Below, in pieces: positions 54,227-63,405 of a stretch of 64,000 nucleotides of DNA (positions are counted from its first letter, which is position 1; the number at the start of each line of letters is the position of its first letter). A model generated the notes under the pieces. It searched no databases. It saw nothing but the letters and a program-made list of their open reading frames with translations, and was not told the DNA's origin. The stretch is taken from contig NZ_CP030047.1 of NCBI RefSeq assembly GCF_015291625.1, positions 3,658,001 through 3,722,000 of the forward strand. The letters run 5' to 3'. The position numbers and the translations under genes are program-made. The stretch is from Bradyrhizobium sp. CCBAU 53421. GTDB lineage: Bacteria; Pseudomonadota; Alphaproteobacteria; Rhizobiales; Xanthobacteraceae.

Positions 54227-54831
54227 TCCTTGAACTCCTCGAGGTGATGGGTTGGGCTCCAATCGAATTATCAAGATCGGTGCTCCATCCGTCGATCATC
54301 GAGGGGTTACAGTTTAGTGTCGAAGTGACCAAGAAGAAGGGATAACGGGCCATCTTGTATAGCGACGGAGCATGGTTCGTCCTGATTAGGCAAGTTGCAG
54401 ATTGGCCGACTCAAATAGCAATCTAGCTGCGTCTGCGGCCCGCGTTCTGAACTTGGCAAAACGGCCACCTTGAGACACCGCGCTAGTCGGGCAATCGGCG
54501 GCTGTTCCCAACTTGCGGGTTTGTGGCAGAGTGGGCAATGTTTGTGGCTTTTCACCGTGGTGGTGTCGGGTACGGCGCCGAATTACCCGAGTCGGGGCCG
54601 CTATCAATCAATATAGATTGCCCAATCTTGTATGCTCGTTCCCTTGACGATTGTACAACTACTCGCCTTGTCCAGAGACCCCATAGTGCCTCGTCACATC
54701 ACCGTTGCATAGCAAGGGCATGGATGCACCCCTAGCGCAAAACGGTGCCTCGTTGGCCACCTCGCGGTGGGGCTGTCCACGTGCGGTCGGGCAGGTCGGA
54801 GCACATTCAGATAGGTATCGGAGATTAACGC
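54227..54831. other. Divergent intergenic region before the phosphonate locus
   Basis: Promoter region for the EamA gene (left) and the phosphonate locus (right). No ORF is convincing. I looked for a Pho box near the right end and found only a weak, imperfect match around 54692-54712. Confidence 0.4.
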
Positions 54832-56100
54832 ATGCGACGAATGAAGTCGTCGTCAATAAAGGGCTGCGTACTGCTTACGTTGGCGGTAGCCGCGAATCAT
54901 TCGCAGGCGGCTCCTACTGAAATCAAGGTTGATACCGCCTTCGCCGCTTATGGCGAAATGCACAGAGCAATCGCTGCAACGTTCATGCAGGCGCATCCCG
55001 ACATCAAGGTAGTGTTCAACGCTCCTGCCTCAAGCTACGACGAACTGTTCCAGCGAACAATCCGAGGAGCAATCACAGGCTCGATCGCTGACGTTAGCTT
55101 TCAATCCTACAATTTCGTAAGGCCGCTGGTGGATCGTGGAGTACCGCTCGCCTTGGACAGTCTCGTTGCAGGTGAGGCCAACTGGGCGGACCTCGGCTAT
55201 CTCCCTAATATCACACGGATGGCCAATGTCGGCGGGAAGGTCTACGGGCTTCCCTTCAACACTTCGATTCCATTCATTTATTACAACAAGACGCAGGTCC
55301 GAGAATCTGGAAGTTCGCCTGATGCATTCCCTCGCTCGTGGGACGACATTGCCAGTCTTGCGAAAAGTATCAGCGATCATGCGGGTCCGGGAACAGGCAT
55401 CTATGTAGATTACTACTACATCGTCGCAAACCTCACGTTCGACGCGTTGATCGAAACGAGGGGCGGGAGGATGATGTCAGACGATCTCAAGGAGGTCGCG
55501 TTTGACGACCCCGAAGGGATTTCCGCGCTCGAGACGCTGCACAAGCTCGGTGCATCAGGAATGATTGATGCGACTCGCGATCAAGCACAGCAATCGTTCA
55601 AGGCCGGTGCGATGGGCATCTATGTCGGCACGTCGTCGGACATAAGCGCGCTAAAGAGTGCCGCTGACGCCGCCGGCTGGCAACTGGGTTGCGCAGCCTT
55701 TCCGCTTTCAAATGGCGGGCGGTACCCTGCGGGAGGTAACGCCGGCATGATCACGACGAAAGATCCAGCTAAGCAGAGGGCAGCGTGGCAATATATCAAG
55801 TTCGCGACTGGTGAGATCGGGCAATCTATCGTAGCCAAATATAGTGGCTACATGCCGAGCAACAGCAAGACGATCGAAAATCCTAGTTTCCGAAGTACGT
55901 TCGATGCTCATCCTTGCTACAAAATTGCTGTGGATCAGTTGCCGCACGTGACACAACCATTCACCTTTCCTGGGCCGAATGCGCAGCGGATCTCTGACGC
56001 GATACGAGAGCGTCTCCGTGACGTAGTTTCGCAGAAGAGGAAGCCAAGCCAAGTCATGCCTGAAATGGTGAGCGACGTGAAGGCGCTCCTTCCGAAGTAA
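54832..56100 (+). CDS. ABC transporter substrate-binding protein (UgpB/MalE-type), phosphonate locus
   Basis: A 422-residue periplasmic receptor with a signal peptide (MKSSSIKGCVLLTLAVAANHSQA, cleaved near residue 27). Family marks: EMHRAIAATFMQAHPDIKVVF, GLPFNTSIPFIYYNKTQ, RSWDDIASLAKSI and GGNAGMITTKDPAKQRAAWQYIKF. This is the solute-binding class 1 (sugar/glycerol phosphate) rather than PhnD. GGAGATTAACGC precedes ATG 54832. It is the first gene of the operon with phnM and the matching ATPase and permeases, so the ligand is probably a phosphonate or phosphonate ester. Confidence 0.88.
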   Translation: MRRMKSSSIKGCVLLTLAVAANHSQAAPTEIKVDTAFAAYGEMHRAIAATFMQAHPDIKVVFNAPASSYDELFQRTIRGAITGSIADVSFQSYNFVRPLVDRGVPLALDSLVAGEANWADLGYLPNITRMANVGGKVYGLPFNTSIPFIYYNKTQVRESGSSPDAFPRSWDDIASLAKSISDHAGPGTGIYVDYYYIVANLTFDALIETRGGRMMSDDLKEVAFDDPEGISALETLHKLGASGMIDATRDQAQQSFKAGAMGIYVGTSSDISALKSAADAAGWQLGCAAFPLSNGGRYPAGGNAGMITTKDPAKQRAAWQYIKFATGEIGQSIVAKYSGYMPSNSKTIENPSFRSTFDAHPCYKIAVDQLPHVTQPFTFPGPNAQRISDAIRERLRDVVSQKRKPSQVMPEMVSDVKALLPK

Positions 56101-56200
56101 ATCAGGCCTTCCGAAATTTGTTGAGTCATTGGGTTCTGTTCCTTGCCAGCGAGTGGCTCGTTCCAAAATAGGCTAACAAGGTTGTCGAAAGCAGGTACGT

Positions 56201-57352
56201 ATGAATGAAATTATCCGAAACGCTCGCATTGTTCTCGACGATGAGGTTATCGTCGGCAACATTACGGTTACAAATGGTGTAATTTCGAACATCGCGAATG
56301 GAGAACTTCGGACCAAGAGTGGCGTGGATTTCGACGGCGACTACCTTCTTCCGGGTCTCGTCGACATCCACAGCGACAATATAGAGAAGCACATATCCCC
56401 ACGCCCTAACGTCACTTGGCCAAGCACGTTCGCTGCGATGGCGCACGATGCCGATGTCGTGGGGGTAGGAATTACAACAATTCTGGATGCCATTTCCCTA
56501 AGCAACGCGATATCGCTCGGCGGAGCGGACGGAAGCCGAACCAAGCTCGCCCGGGAAATCATCGATGGTATTCGGGTTTGCCAGAAAGCTGACGCTCTAA
56601 AAGCAGAGCATCTCTTTCACATACGCTGCGAGCTTACAGATGTGGACATGGTGGATCGTATCCGTCAGCTTGGCGATGATCTCCCGATCAGCATGTTCAC
56701 GCTCGTCGATCACACACCCGGTCAACGCGTGTTCCGAGATATAGGGACGTGGCGAAACTATCGGAAGAAGGGTCGGGGGTTGAGCGACAGCGAGCTCGAT
56801 CGGTTACTTGATGCCGAGCTCGATGCTCAACGTCGATACGCCGGACCGAATAGGCTGGCAATTGCCGCCATTGCGCGAGAGCGGAAGATCGCGCTCGCTG
56901 GTCATGATGATTCAAGCGTCGAAGACATTAATGAGGCGGCCGCACTCGGCAGCTCCGCTTCCGAGTTCCCAACCACGATTGAAGCTGCCAGGTTAGCCCA
57001 CTCGCTCGGTATGAAGACCATCATGGGCGCGCCGAATCTAGTTCGTGGCAAGTCCCACCTCGGAAATGTGTCGGCGCAAGAATGTGCAGAAAAAGGCGTT
57101 CTTGACATCTTAGCCTCTGACTATGTGCCAGTCAGTCTGCTTCAGGCTGCGTTCATGCTCACGTCTGAACCGCTGGGGTATGCACTGCCCCAGGCAATCG
57201 CTACGGTTACGTCAAATCCGGCAAGTGCGTGTGGTCTGACAGATCGCGGCAGGATCTCAATCGGATCCAAGGCCGATCTTATCCGAGTTCGGTATACTGA
57301 CGGTCTGCCTGTGTTGCGCTGTGTGTGGCGATCTGGGGTGCGAGTGCACTGA
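56201..57352 (+). CDS. phnM: PhnM, alpha-D-ribose 1-methylphosphonate 5-triphosphate diphosphatase
   Basis: A 383-residue amidohydrolase-fold enzyme. Metal-binding marks of PhnM are seen: LLPGLVDIHSDNIEKHISPR, then TLVDHTPGQRVFRD, IALAGHDDSSVED and ILASDYVP near residue 305. PhnM removes diphosphate from the ribose-phosphonate triphosphate made by PhnGHIL, before PhnJ breaks the C-P bond. ATG 56201 follows GCAGGTACGT. Normally grouped with phnGHIJKL, here it lies between the binding protein and ATPase genes, showing that uptake and catabolism are one unit. Confidence 0.95.
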   Translation: MNEIIRNARIVLDDEVIVGNITVTNGVISNIANGELRTKSGVDFDGDYLLPGLVDIHSDNIEKHISPRPNVTWPSTFAAMAHDADVVGVGITTILDAISLSNAISLGGADGSRTKLAREIIDGIRVCQKADALKAEHLFHIRCELTDVDMVDRIRQLGDDLPISMFTLVDHTPGQRVFRDIGTWRNYRKKGRGLSDSELDRLLDAELDAQRRYAGPNRLAIAAIARERKIALAGHDDSSVEDINEAAALGSSASEFPTTIEAARLAHSLGMKTIMGAPNLVRGKSHLGNVSAQECAEKGVLDILASDYVPVSLLQAAFMLTSEPLGYALPQAIATVTSNPASACGLTDRGRISIGSKADLIRVRYTDGLPVLRCVWRSGVRVH

Positions 57353-57408
57353 CCGCACAGCGGTCGCCGTACCCGCTTTTTAGCTCCAACAAACAAAGAG
57401 ATGCAGAA

Positions 57409-58593
57409 ATGGCGGACCTAACGATTCGCGGGCTGAGCAAGGCATTTGGTCATACCACTATCCTTCAAAATGTAACGTTGCATGTTGCTGATGGCGAGTT
57501 TCTGACGCTGCTTGGTCCCAGCGGCTGTGGTAAGTCAACATTGCTACGGATTCTGGCGGGACTGGAGGCTCAAGGCAGCGGGTCGGTGGCAATCGGTGGA
57601 CGTATTGTGGATGGGATTCGTCCGAAGCATCGGGATGTCGCAATGGTCTTCCAATCCTACGCACTCTATCCCCACATGACGGTGGCGCAGAACATGGCGC
57701 TGCCGCTCAGGATGCGCAGGCTGACTGCCTGGCAGCGGTTGCCTGTACTGGGCGCACTGCTGCCAGGAGCGAGTCGGATCGGCGCTGAGATCGCTGCGGA
57801 GGTAGCGCAGACAGCGTGTGCTCTTGGGATTGGGCGCTTGCTGGATCGCAAGCCGAGCCAGCTATCAGGCGGACAGCGGCAGCGCGTCGCCGTGGGGCGA
57901 GCGATGGTGCGGCATCCGGCGGTGTTCCTGATGGATGAGCCGCTATCGAACCTCGATGCTAAGCTCCGGGTGCAGATGCGAGCCGAGATCAAGGAATTGC
58001 ACAAGCGCCTGGGGGGCACCTTTATCTATGTCACTCACGATCAGGCTGAGGCCATGACGCTATCGGACCGTGTCGCGGTGATGCTGGAGGGCGAGTTGCT
58101 GCAGGTCGCGCCGCCGCAGCAAATCTATGCCGATCCCACCGAGCGGCGCGTTGCGGAGTTCATCGGCTCGCCCAAGATTAACATGCTGGAGGGCGTAGTA
58201 CGCGAACAGGGGCTTGTCGACGTGGCGGGCTCCACGCTCGCTATGGATGTCCAGCGCGAGCCAGGTGCGGTCGTGACGCTAGGCATCCGCCCGGAGGCAC
58301 TGCATCTTGCCGATCGGACGGGACCGGATACGCTGACGGGTTCCGTGACGCTGGTCGAGCACATGGGTTCGGACCTCTATGTCCATCTCAAGATGCCGGG
58401 CATGGCCGAAGCGGTGATCGCAAGACTGCTGGCGGAGCGTGCCCCATACATTGCGACCGGCCAGACGCTCAATCTCGGCGTGCGACCTGACCGGGTACTG
58501 CTATTTACCCCCCAAGGCAAACGCATCCTGCAACGACCGACGCAATTGCCGGTAACAGCTAGCGTGACGCCGATCCGCGAGTACGTGCGATGA
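57409..58593 (+). CDS. ABC transporter ATP-binding protein, MalK/UgpC type
   Basis: A 394-residue ATPase: Walker A GPSGCGKST near residue 38, Q-loop AMVFQSYALYPHM, signature LSGGQRQR, Walker B VFLMDEPLSNLD and switch histidine in IYVTHDQ. A C-terminal regulatory TOBE-like part (VVTLGIRPEALHLAD) follows, typical of UgpC/MalK. A linker insert of about 25 residues (QRLPVLGALLPGASRIGAE) sits before the signature, longer than usual. ATG 57409 is used; the frame extends upstream over the phnM end. Its stop overlaps the first permease start by 4 bp. Confidence 0.92.
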   Translation: MADLTIRGLSKAFGHTTILQNVTLHVADGEFLTLLGPSGCGKSTLLRILAGLEAQGSGSVAIGGRIVDGIRPKHRDVAMVFQSYALYPHMTVAQNMALPLRMRRLTAWQRLPVLGALLPGASRIGAEIAAEVAQTACALGIGRLLDRKPSQLSGGQRQRVAVGRAMVRHPAVFLMDEPLSNLDAKLRVQMRAEIKELHKRLGGTFIYVTHDQAEAMTLSDRVAVMLEGELLQVAPPQQIYADPTERRVAEFIGSPKINMLEGVVREQGLVDVAGSTLAMDVQREPGAVVTLGIRPEALHLADRTGPDTLTGSVTLVEHMGSDLYVHLKMPGMAEAVIARLLAERAPYIATGQTLNLGVRPDRVLLFTPQGKRILQRPTQLPVTASVTPIREYVR

Positions 58594-59609
58594 GAACTGG
58601 GACCGAGCCCCTGTCATCCAGAGCGGGTTGGACGGATGCCGCCGGCCAACGACGCGCAGAAGAGCGGACAGGAAGACAGGGTGAGGCGCTTGCTGACCCG
58701 CAAGGACGCCATTTATCGAAGGCGATGCGTGGACAAAGGTTGAAGGGGTCCTTGGTGGGATGGACACTAGCGGGTCCAGCCTTCCTTTTCCTGATGATGC
58801 TGTTCTTCCTACCGGTGGTCGCTATCTTCGTCATTGCGCTCACTGACTGGCAGTTCGGTGCGCTGTCACTCAATTTCGTCGGGCTGGCAAACTTCCGCGA
58901 AGTCTTCGCCGACGAAGGGTTCCGTATCTCGTTGCTCAACACCATTATTTACGTGCTGATCGTGGTGCCAAGCACGGTTTTCTTGGGGCTCTTAGTCGCT
59001 TTAGTGATCGAAAGCGAGCAATCCCTGCGCGCATTCTACCGAGCTGTCCACTTCCTGCCCTACATGGCCACGCTTGCCGCCATGGCGATTGCATGGGAGG
59101 CGATGCTGCACCCCACTATTGGGCTCGTAAATCAGTCATTCGCCGCCCTGGGATTGCCGAAAGTGAACTGGCTGCGCGACGAAACGGCAGTTCTGCCGGT
59201 GCTGGGCATAATCGGAATCTGGCAGAATCTCGGCTTTGCCATGGTGCTCTTCCTCGCCGGGCTGAAGTCAATCCCACAGGATCTCTATGATGCAGCGGAC
59301 ATCGATGGCGCCGACCAATGGCTCGACCGTCTCCGCACCATCACATTGCCGATGCTCGGGCCGGTCTCCATGTTCGTCGTCATCGTCGTGGCGCTGCGGG
59401 CTTTCGAGACCTTCGACACCGTCCAGATCCTTACCCAAGGCGGGCCTGGACATTCCTCCGAAATGCTCCTTTTCACGCTCTATCGTGAAAGCTTCCAATA
59501 TTTGAGAACGGGCTACGGTGCATCCGTTACAATCGTCTTCCTAGGCATCGTAGTAGCTCTCACCCTGATCCAGGCCCGTATCATGGATACAAGGGTACAC
59601 TACAAATGA
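58590..59609 (+). CDS. ABC transporter permease (MalF/UgpA type)
   Basis: A polytopic permease with about six helices and the coupling motif EAMLHPTIGLVNQSF-like entry followed by DAADIDGADQWLDRLRTITLP near the end, the EAA loop of the family. Motifs match UgpA-like permeases. ATG 58590 overlaps the ATPase stop (ATGA), though the first 45 residues are hydrophilic and an ATG at 58725 just before the first helix is an alternative. Its stop overlaps the second permease start by 4 bp. Confidence 0.92.
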   Translation: MRTGTEPLSSRAGWTDAAGQRRAEERTGRQGEALADPQGRHLSKAMRGQRLKGSLVGWTLAGPAFLFLMMLFFLPVVAIFVIALTDWQFGALSLNFVGLANFREVFADEGFRISLLNTIIYVLIVVPSTVFLGLLVALVIESEQSLRAFYRAVHFLPYMATLAAMAIAWEAMLHPTIGLVNQSFAALGLPKVNWLRDETAVLPVLGIIGIWQNLGFAMVLFLAGLKSIPQDLYDAADIDGADQWLDRLRTITLPMLGPVSMFVVIVVALRAFETFDTVQILTQGGPGHSSEMLLFTLYRESFQYLRTGYGASVTIVFLGIVVALTLIQARIMDTRVHYK

Positions 59610-60448
59610 GCGCTATGTTCCGCTTTCCTCGCCCCCAGGCGATCGTCCGCCATGCGGTGTTGCTTTTGACTGTTGCCTTCATCTTGGTTCCGTTCGTGTG
59701 GATGGTGTCACTCTCCCTTAAGCCGCCTGGCGAAATTTTCCGCGCATCATTCTCTCTACTGCCGGAGCAATGGTATGCCATCGAGAACTACAGAAGGGCA
59801 CTTACCGCGGCACCACTGCTGCGATACATGTTCAACGGTGTCATCGTCTGTGCTGCCATCCTCATACTTCAAATTCTGATTTGCGCACCTTGCGCGTACG
59901 CGCTTGCGAAACTTGAGTTCGGAGGGCGGAACACGCTGTTTGCCCTCGTTCTGCTGGGTCTCCTGCTGCCCCAACAGGTACTGGCCCTGCCGCTTTTCGT
60001 GCTCGGCTACAGCGTGGGCGTCCTTAACACCTATACTGCGTTGGTTTTCCCCTTCATCGTTTCTCCCTTCGGGATATTCTTGTTCCGTCAGTTCTTCCGA
60101 TCGATTCCTGATGATATCGTTCACGCGGCCCGCCTTGATGGCCTTTCCGAGCTGGCGATCATCTGGAAGGTCATGATGCCGATGGCCATGCCGGCGGTTA
60201 TCGCATTTTCAATCTTCTCAATTGTATCGCACTGGAACGATCTCTTCTGGCCACTCATTGCCGTCAATGATCAAAGACTTATGCCGCCGCCACTTGGCAT
60301 TATGGCTTTCAAGAACGAGGACACCGGCTCCGACTATGGCCCCCTAATGGCTGCCTCGATCGTCGTGGTCCTACCGCTCATCGTTACCTTTCTCGTTGCG
60401 CAACGATGGTTCGTCGAAGGGATAGCCAAAGGAAGTATTAAGGGGTAG
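59606..60448 (+). CDS. ABC transporter permease (MalG/UgpE type)
   Basis: A 280-residue permease with six helices. The EAA loop is HAARLDGLSELAIIWKVMMP near residue 175, and the N-terminal AVLLLTVAFILVPFVWMVS and C-terminal QRWFVEGIAKGSIKG are typical of UgpE/MalG. The start overlaps the first permease gene. With the ATPase and binding protein it completes an importer of the PhnSTUV-like or Ugp-like kind. Last gene of the plus-strand transport operon; phnF converges on it. Confidence 0.92.
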   Translation: MSAMFRFPRPQAIVRHAVLLLTVAFILVPFVWMVSLSLKPPGEIFRASFSLLPEQWYAIENYRRALTAAPLLRYMFNGVIVCAAILILQILICAPCAYALAKLEFGGRNTLFALVLLGLLLPQQVLALPLFVLGYSVGVLNTYTALVFPFIVSPFGIFLFRQFFRSIPDDIVHAARLDGLSELAIIWKVMMPMAMPAVIAFSIFSIVSHWNDLFWPLIAVNDQRLMPPPLGIMAFKNEDTGSDYGPLMAASIVVVLPLIVTFLVAQRWFVEGIAKGSIKG

Positions 60449-60487
60449 GGCGCTGATAGCTCGCGGTGAGGGTACAAACTTTCAAGG

Positions 60488-61237
60488 TCAGAAATCGAAA
60501 AGGATATCGAAGTATCTGCCATCGTATGTGGAGACCGTGAACTCGATCGGAATGTTCTTTTCGTCGATTGCAAGATGGGTAAGTTCGAGCATCGGAGTGG
60601 AGCGTTCGATCCCGAGAACCTTCGCTTCTTGAGCGGTGGGGTTGGTAGCACGAATTCTTAGACTCTTTCGACTAATCTCTTCGACACCATAACGCTTCAT
60701 TGCAGCGCTGACAGATCCAGTGCTCGCAATCCACTGAGCAATGCCATTGAACCTCGGAAGCGGAAAATAGCACCACATAAGGGCGATATCACGTCCATCA
60801 AGCACGCGCGCCATCCGTATGCGGATGAGGGGATGGCCTTTCGGGAGCGCTAGGGGAGTTCCAAACCGTATTGCGCGGACCTGATCCACTGAGATCAAAC
60901 GATATCGTAGTGATCGACCGAGCATCCTCGCAGCGCTTGAAAGCTTCGTCGTACGGCCAATTCGATATGACAGGCTTGGCTCGCAAACAAACATCCCTTT
61001 CCCTTGCTCAACGCGAACCAACTCGTTCTGTTTTAGCTGCTGCACAGCGCGACGGATCGTATGTCGGTGCACAGCAAAGTGTTGCGCGAGTTCTTCCTCG
61101 GTCGGAAGCTTGCTGCCCGGAGCAAATCGCCCGTTGGCAAGCCACGCTTCAAGCTCTCCCTGAATTTGTCTCCAGCGCGACAGCGAAGAAGAGCGACGAT
61201 CAGCATTGGACCGATGCACTGTTTGACGTGGTCCCAT
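60488..61237 (-). CDS. phnF: PhnF-type GntR/UTRA transcriptional regulator
   Basis: A 249-residue GntR-family protein of the HutC/UTRA subclass. The N-terminal winged helix reads IQGELEAWLANGRFAPGSKLP, then EEELAQHFAVHRHTIRRAVQQL; the C-terminal UTRA domain includes HPLIRIRMARVLDGRDIALM, ISRKSLRIRATNPTAQEA and the end RYFDILFDF. PhnF proteins repress phosphonate genes until substrate is present. It is divergent from the hydrolase-phnGHI operon, with 169 bp between, where its operator should be. Confidence 0.9.
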   Translation of the reverse strand: MGPRQTVHRSNADRRSSSLSRWRQIQGELEAWLANGRFAPGSKLPTEEELAQHFAVHRHTIRRAVQQLKQNELVRVEQGKGMFVCEPSLSYRIGRTTKLSSAARMLGRSLRYRLISVDQVRAIRFGTPLALPKGHPLIRIRMARVLDGRDIALMWCYFPLPRFNGIAQWIASTGSVSAAMKRYGVEEISRKSLRIRATNPTAQEAKVLGIERSTPMLELTHLAIDEKNIPIEFTVSTYDGRYFDILFDF

Positions 61238-61406
61238 TGAGTTTCTCGATCAGTTGGAGTGCGGGCCCTCAGGGCAGCTTCCCATTCATTATACAACACG
61301 CGCTGTCGTCGGAGCATGATGGCTCTGAGTGTCACCGAAGTATCACAAACAAGGAAGAAGGTCGCAGCAAGCAATCCGGCCCATCTAATTATGGATATTA
61401 ACGAAA

Positions 61407-62267
61407 GTGCTCGTCGCAACATACAACATCCACTACGGAGTTGGTCGTGATAACAGGCTTGATCTCAAGCGATCCATCGACGCCATTGCCAACGCAGATG
61501 TCATTGCCTTGCAGGAGGTCGATGTCAATTGGGATCGCTCTCAGAACCAAGATCAGGTCGACCTCATCCGCCGGATGTTGCCCGAGCACGAGGTAGCGTG
61601 GGGACCGACGATCGACGTGTGCAAGTCTGGCGAAAGCGGCGTCAGACGACAATTCGGCAACATGATTTTGTCGCGTTATCCGATTGTGTCGATCAGGAAC
61701 TACCTTCTGACCAAGTATGGCGCAGCCGTCTACCTGGACATGCAAAAGGGCGCGTTGGAGGCGGTGATCGATACTCCAATGGGCCTCCTCCGGTTCTATT
61801 CGACCCACCTCTGCAGCACGTCAGTCAAACAGCGTCATCGCCAACTCGAATGGCTCATTGAGCACCATAAGAGAGTGGCAGATGAAGGTCCCGTTCTCGC
61901 GGGGCAGCATCCCGATGATACTTGGACTTCCGAGCCAGCGCTTCCTTCAATGCCCAGCGAGGCCATTCTACTGGGCGACTTCAATTTCGAGGATACCACA
62001 GAGTCATATACTGCTCTGGTCGGTGAACACTCGGAACGGTTCGGCCATCTCACCAATCGGGGTGGATTCGTGGATGCCTGGTCGGTTTGTCACGGCTTTT
62101 CGGAAGCAGCCCGCGAGGCTGGCTCGACGATCTTGCCACCACACGCTCATCGCGTCGATTACTGCTTCGTGAGCGAGAGCTTAATCGGACGGATAACATC
62201 AGCAACTGTCGATAGAGCGGCAGACGGCTCCGATCACCAACCCTTGCTTGTCAAGTTTAATGGATAG
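61407..62267 (+). CDS. Endonuclease/exonuclease/phosphatase (EEP) family hydrolase in C-P lyase operon
   Basis: A 286-residue EEP-fold hydrolase. Catalytic marks in order: VATYNIHYGVG, VIALQEVDVNW, FYSTHLCS, ILLGDFNFEDT (metal-binding D and N), HRVDYCFVS and GSDHQPLLVKF. The family includes phosphodiesterases and phosphatases using Mg2+. In this locus it probably acts on a phosphorylated ribose intermediate, perhaps opening the cyclic phosphate made by C-P lyase, as PhnP does elsewhere. The GTG start at 61407 is used since the core begins there; the ribosome site is weak. It is the first gene of the phnGHI operon. Confidence 0.85.
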   Translation: MLVATYNIHYGVGRDNRLDLKRSIDAIANADVIALQEVDVNWDRSQNQDQVDLIRRMLPEHEVAWGPTIDVCKSGESGVRRQFGNMILSRYPIVSIRNYLLTKYGAAVYLDMQKGALEAVIDTPMGLLRFYSTHLCSTSVKQRHRQLEWLIEHHKRVADEGPVLAGQHPDDTWTSEPALPSMPSEAILLGDFNFEDTTESYTALVGEHSERFGHLTNRGGFVDAWSVCHGFSEAAREAGSTILPPHAHRVDYCFVSESLIGRITSATVDRAADGSDHQPLLVKFNG

Positions 62268-62302
62268 TCTCCGTCGTCGCGTCTAGCGGACCCCAAAATA
62301 CG

Positions 62303-62803
62303 ATGCCAACGAGCATGCAAGCAACGAGAGAAAGCGACGGTTTGACGTTGTCATCCCAAGAACTCAGCAGAGGCGTCTGGATCGGGATCCTGGCGCGCTC
62401 GGCGCCGGCCGACCTCAATCGGCTCGCCTCGAGCTTTGTGCTGCAACTATCCTGGACATGGTTGAAGTCGCCCGAAACGGGTCTCGTTTTGGTCCGCGGC
62501 CGCATTGGCGGTACGGGCGATCCGTTCAACGTTGGCGAGATGACTGTTACTCGGTGCGCCTTGCGCCTCGCGGACGGAATCGTCGGTCACGGCTATGTGC
62601 AGGGCACCGATTCCCATCATGCAAAGCTAGCGGCTTTAGTCGACGCCGCGCTCCAGCGGGATGACGAAAACAGGACCCGGCTTTGCCGGGTTATTCAAGA
62701 GTTGCGTGAGATTCAGGTGCGGCGTCGGAAAGAACGTTGCGCGAAGGCAGCCTCGACGAAAGTCGAGTTCTTCACGATGGTCAGAGGCGAAAATTCAGAA
62801 TGA
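62303..62803 (+). CDS. phnG: C-P lyase subunit PhnG
   Basis: A 166-residue PhnG, part of the PhnGHIJ core complex that converts ATP and phosphonate into ribose-phosphonate triphosphate. Typical segments: GVWIGILARSAPADLNRL, ETGLVLVRGRIGGTGDPFNVGEMTVTRC split here, and YVQGTDSHHAKLAALVDA. It starts with ATG 62303 after a gap of 35 bp from the hydrolase gene, and its stop overlaps phnH by 4 bp. Length and motifs are normal. Confidence 0.93.
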   Translation: MPTSMQATRESDGLTLSSQELSRGVWIGILARSAPADLNRLASSFVLQLSWTWLKSPETGLVLVRGRIGGTGDPFNVGEMTVTRCALRLADGIVGHGYVQGTDSHHAKLAALVDAALQRDDENRTRLCRVIQELREIQVRRRKERCAKAASTKVEFFTMVRGENSE

Positions 62804-63405
62804 CAATAGCTGCAGCCAAGTCCGTTATCCATTCGGGTTTCAAAGACCCGGTGTTCGACAGCCAAGCCGTCTTTCGTACAATTCTGTCCTGCCAGGGCTA
62901 TCCTGGACGGACGTTTTCTCTTGATCGAACGGTTGATGGTCCGCGACCGTTCTCTGTTGCCACGGCCGCTGTCTGCCTCACGCTCTTAGATTTCGAAACA
63001 ACGCTCTGGCTCGACAAGCAAGGGCGAGGGGATGATATCATCGACTGGCTCAGCTTTCATTGCTGTGCGCCTCTCACAAAAGACCATCGAAAGACGCAGT
63101 ACGCAATCGTCGTAGACCCGTCTACCATGCCTAGCATCTGTGAATTTTCGCCGGGCGAGGTCGAGTCACCGGAGTTTGGGGCAACGCTAATCGTGCAGGT
63201 GCCGTCATTCGCGGATGGCCCGCGAACTCAATGGTCAGGACCAGGTATTCGGGAGACAGTTCAGCCGCGCATTGCCGGTCTTCCGGGTCAATTCTGGGCG
63301 GATTGGGAGAAGAACCGAGAGATTTACCCTCGGGGTGTTGACGTCTTTTTCACCTCTGGATCCTCAATCGTCGGGTTGCCACGCTCGGTTCACGTGGAGG
63401 TTTAG
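62800..63405 (+). CDS. phnH: C-P lyase subunit PhnH
   Basis: A 201-residue PhnH subunit with the family start HSGFKDPVFDSQAVFRTIL followed by QGYPGR, then AAVCLTLLDFETTLWLD and PSTMPSICEFSPGEVESPE. The start ATG overlaps the phnG stop (ATGA); the frame upstream belongs to phnG DNA. PhnH is needed for C-P lyase core assembly. The stop is immediately followed by the ATG of phnI. Confidence 0.94.
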   Translation: MTIAAAKSVIHSGFKDPVFDSQAVFRTILSCQGYPGRTFSLDRTVDGPRPFSVATAAVCLTLLDFETTLWLDKQGRGDDIIDWLSFHCCAPLTKDHRKTQYAIVVDPSTMPSICEFSPGEVESPEFGATLIVQVPSFADGPRTQWSGPGIRETVQPRIAGLPGQFWADWEKNREIYPRGVDVFFTSGSSIVGLPRSVHVEV

